42,213 nt of DNA from Mycobacterium sp. (lineage in GTDB: Bacteria > Actinomycetota > Actinomycetes > Mycobacteriales > Mycobacteriaceae). The notes below the pieces were generated by a model. The model was not told the DNA's origin and ran no database searches. It saw nothing but the letters and a program-made list of their open reading frames with translations. Below are positions 41,155-42,213 of this stretch, piece after piece (the first letter of the stretch is position 1; each line of letters begins with the position of its first letter). The stretch covers positions 1 to 42,213 of the forward strand of contig NZ_JAOPWB010000178.1 in NCBI RefSeq assembly GCF_025965855.1, in the 5' to 3' direction. Made by a program: the position numbers and the translations under genes.

Positions 41155-41160
41155 TAAACT
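41155..41160 (+). promoter_or_regulatory. Possible -10 element of the last PE gene
   Basis: TAAACT at 41155-41160, in a short AT-rich stretch 57 bp before the start codon, fits the TANNNT -10 pattern. No clear -35 is present. Confidence 0.3.
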
Positions 41161-41216
41161 ACTGTTTACTTCGCGGTCTACGGGGTAGTCCCGCCGCTGA
41201 ATCGAGGAGGTCGGGT

Positions 41217-42213
41217 ATGTCGTTTGTAATCGCGGCGCCGGAGGCTTTCCAGGCGGCGGCCAACGACTTGGCGGGTATACGGGCGTCGCTCGCCGACGCC
41301 ACGGCGTCGGCTGCAGCTTCCACGACCGGAGTGGTGCCGGCGGCCGCCGACGAGGTCTCGGCCGCAATGTCGGCGATGTTCGGCAACTTCGGGCGGGAAT
41401 TTCAGTGGCTCAGCGCCCAAGCCCAAGCGTTTCACGCCGAGTTCGTCAGCTTGATGAACGCCGGCGCGGGGGCCTACGTCAGCACCGAGGTCGCCAACGC
41501 CGAGCAGGCCGTGGCGAACGCCATCAACGCACCTGCCGAGGCGATACTGGGCTCCCCATTGCTGCCGGGTGGGGTAGGGGCGAGTGCCGCCCAGAGTGTC
41601 AGCGCCGCCAGTGGCCTTCTCGGTGGGATTCTCGGCGGCGGCACGTCCGGCAGCACCAGCGGGCTGCTGGGCGGTCTCACCGGTGGCACCAGCGGTGTCA
41701 CCGGGCTGTTGGGTGGATTGACGGGTGGCACAAGCGGACTCGGCGGGTTGCTCGGCGGTTTGACCGGTGGTACGAGCGGTCTGAGCGGGCTGCTGGGTGG
41801 TTTGACCGGTGGTGCGAGCGGTCTGAGCGGGCTGCTGGGCGGTTTAACCGGTGGCACGGGCGGTCTTCTTGGTGGTCTGGGTTCGCTCGGCAGTGGCCTC
41901 AATTCGCTCCTCTCGGGTGCTCTGCCCGGCTTGCCCAATATTTTGACGGGCCTTGAGAATTCCCTCACGGGAGTCGTCAATTCGCTGCTGCCTGGGCTCG
42001 TCAACGTGCAACTTGGCGCGGGCCCCTACTTCACCGGTATCGCCGGTCCGTACGAAGCGCTCGTCTACAACACGTGGAACAACCTAAACAGCCTCACGGC
42101 CGGCTGGCTGGCTGACCCGTTCCCGTTCCTGCGGCAGTTCGTCGCCAACCAAATCGGCTACGGCCAGATCATCGCGACGGCCTTGCAAACCGGGAATGTC
42201 GCGCCGGTCTCCG
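41217..42213 (+). CDS. PE-family protein with Gly-Leu-Thr tandem repeats (3' end outside window)
   Basis: The frame starts MSFVIAAPEAFQAAANDLAG after a GAGGAGG ribosome binding site and is open to the window end (332 codons). The PE domain ends with the secretion motif YVSTE. It is followed by five repeats of a 14-residue unit, GLLGGLTGGTSGLS, then GIAGPYEALVYNTWNNL and PFPFLRQFVANQIGYGQII. The last segments parallel the middle of the PE protein at 38.6 kb (IAGPYQTLF and PFLHQFVTNQIGYAQTI), so the two are paralogues and further modules should follow outside the window. The repeats resemble but are not the GGAGGA triplets of PE_PGRS proteins. Confidence 0.88.
   Translation, partial: MSFVIAAPEAFQAAANDLAGIRASLADATASAAASTTGVVPAAADEVSAAMSAMFGNFGREFQWLSAQAQAFHAEFVSLMNAGAGAYVSTEVANAEQAVANAINAPAEAILGSPLLPGGVGASAAQSVSAASGLLGGILGGGTSGSTSGLLGGLTGGTSGVTGLLGGLTGGTSGLGGLLGGLTGGTSGLSGLLGGLTGGASGLSGLLGGLTGGTGGLLGGLGSLGSGLNSLLSGALPGLPNILTGLENSLTGVVNSLLPGLVNVQLGAGPYFTGIAGPYEALVYNTWNNLNSLTAGWLADPFPFLRQFVANQIGYGQIIATALQTGNVAPVS
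41661..41870 (+). repeat. Five tandem 42-bp coding repeats
   Basis: Units begin at 41661, 41703, 41745, 41787 and 41829, each starting GGGCTGCTGGGCGGT or a close variant and each 42 bp long. The third and fourth are the most alike. Each unit encodes one GLLGGLTGG-type 14-residue repeat, so copy-number changes would keep the frame. Confidence 0.9.

Noticed and set aside
41661..41870. CRISPR-like array
   Set aside because: The units are directly adjacent 42-bp coding repeats without unique spacers, and they keep the PE reading frame.

Overview
The window is GC-rich actinobacterial DNA with the gene order of a slow-growing, non-tuberculous Mycobacterium. The M. tuberculosis segment uvrB (Rv1633) to pheT (Rv1650) is recognisable almost gene by gene: uvrB, MFS transporter, capA-like mannosyltransferase, cAMP-binding universal stress protein, metallo-hydrolase, uvrA, Rv1638A-like ORF, Rv1639c-like esterase, lysX, infC-rpmI-rplT-tsnR, PE gene, Rv1645c-like oxygenase, Rv1647-like adenylyl cyclase, Rv1648-like membrane protein, pheS-pheT. 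Orthology statements come from memory of these families, not from a search.

Layout. Positions 1-8.8 kb hold the excision-repair genes uvrB and uvrA with the conserved genes between them. uvrA has an upstream match to the mycobacterial PafBC (RecA-independent DNA damage) promoter. At 8.86-10.72 kb lies a tight minus-strand operon: a DUF6653-like protein, the Rv1638A-like ORF and an AlkZ-like winged-helix protein.

Positions 11-22.4 kb are an accessory island that interrupts the M. tuberculosis order. It carries a FeeM/LuxI-like acyltransferase, two SAM methyltransferases, a GAF-GGDEF-EAL cyclic-di-GMP enzyme, a cytochrome P450, an E1(ThiF)-nitroreductase fusion (Rv1355c/MoeY type), a TetR regulator (Rv1353c type) and a divergent dienelactone-hydrolase-like enzyme. 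Between the intact genes lie four relics: a P450 N-terminus, a broken diguanylate cyclase sensor domain, and the fused ends of a second MoeY-like and a second dienelactone hydrolase gene. The last pair reads as an internally deleted duplicate of the 18.7-22.4 kb segment.

Positions 22.4-38.4 kb return to core genes. The Rv1639c-like esterase appears frameshifted. The infC operon has a long leader with a canonical intrinsic terminator and appears to start at AUC. Downstream come an adenylyl cyclase and a rhomboid-like membrane protein, then pheST.

PE genes appear at four places. One is intact at 30.2 kb. A decayed paralogue at 32.3 kb shares the same upstream boxes. After pheT there is a series of an intact gene, a headless C-terminal remnant with an in-frame stop, and a gene running off the window end that carries five 42-bp tandem repeats. 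No tRNA, rRNA, CRISPR array or intact insertion sequence was seen.
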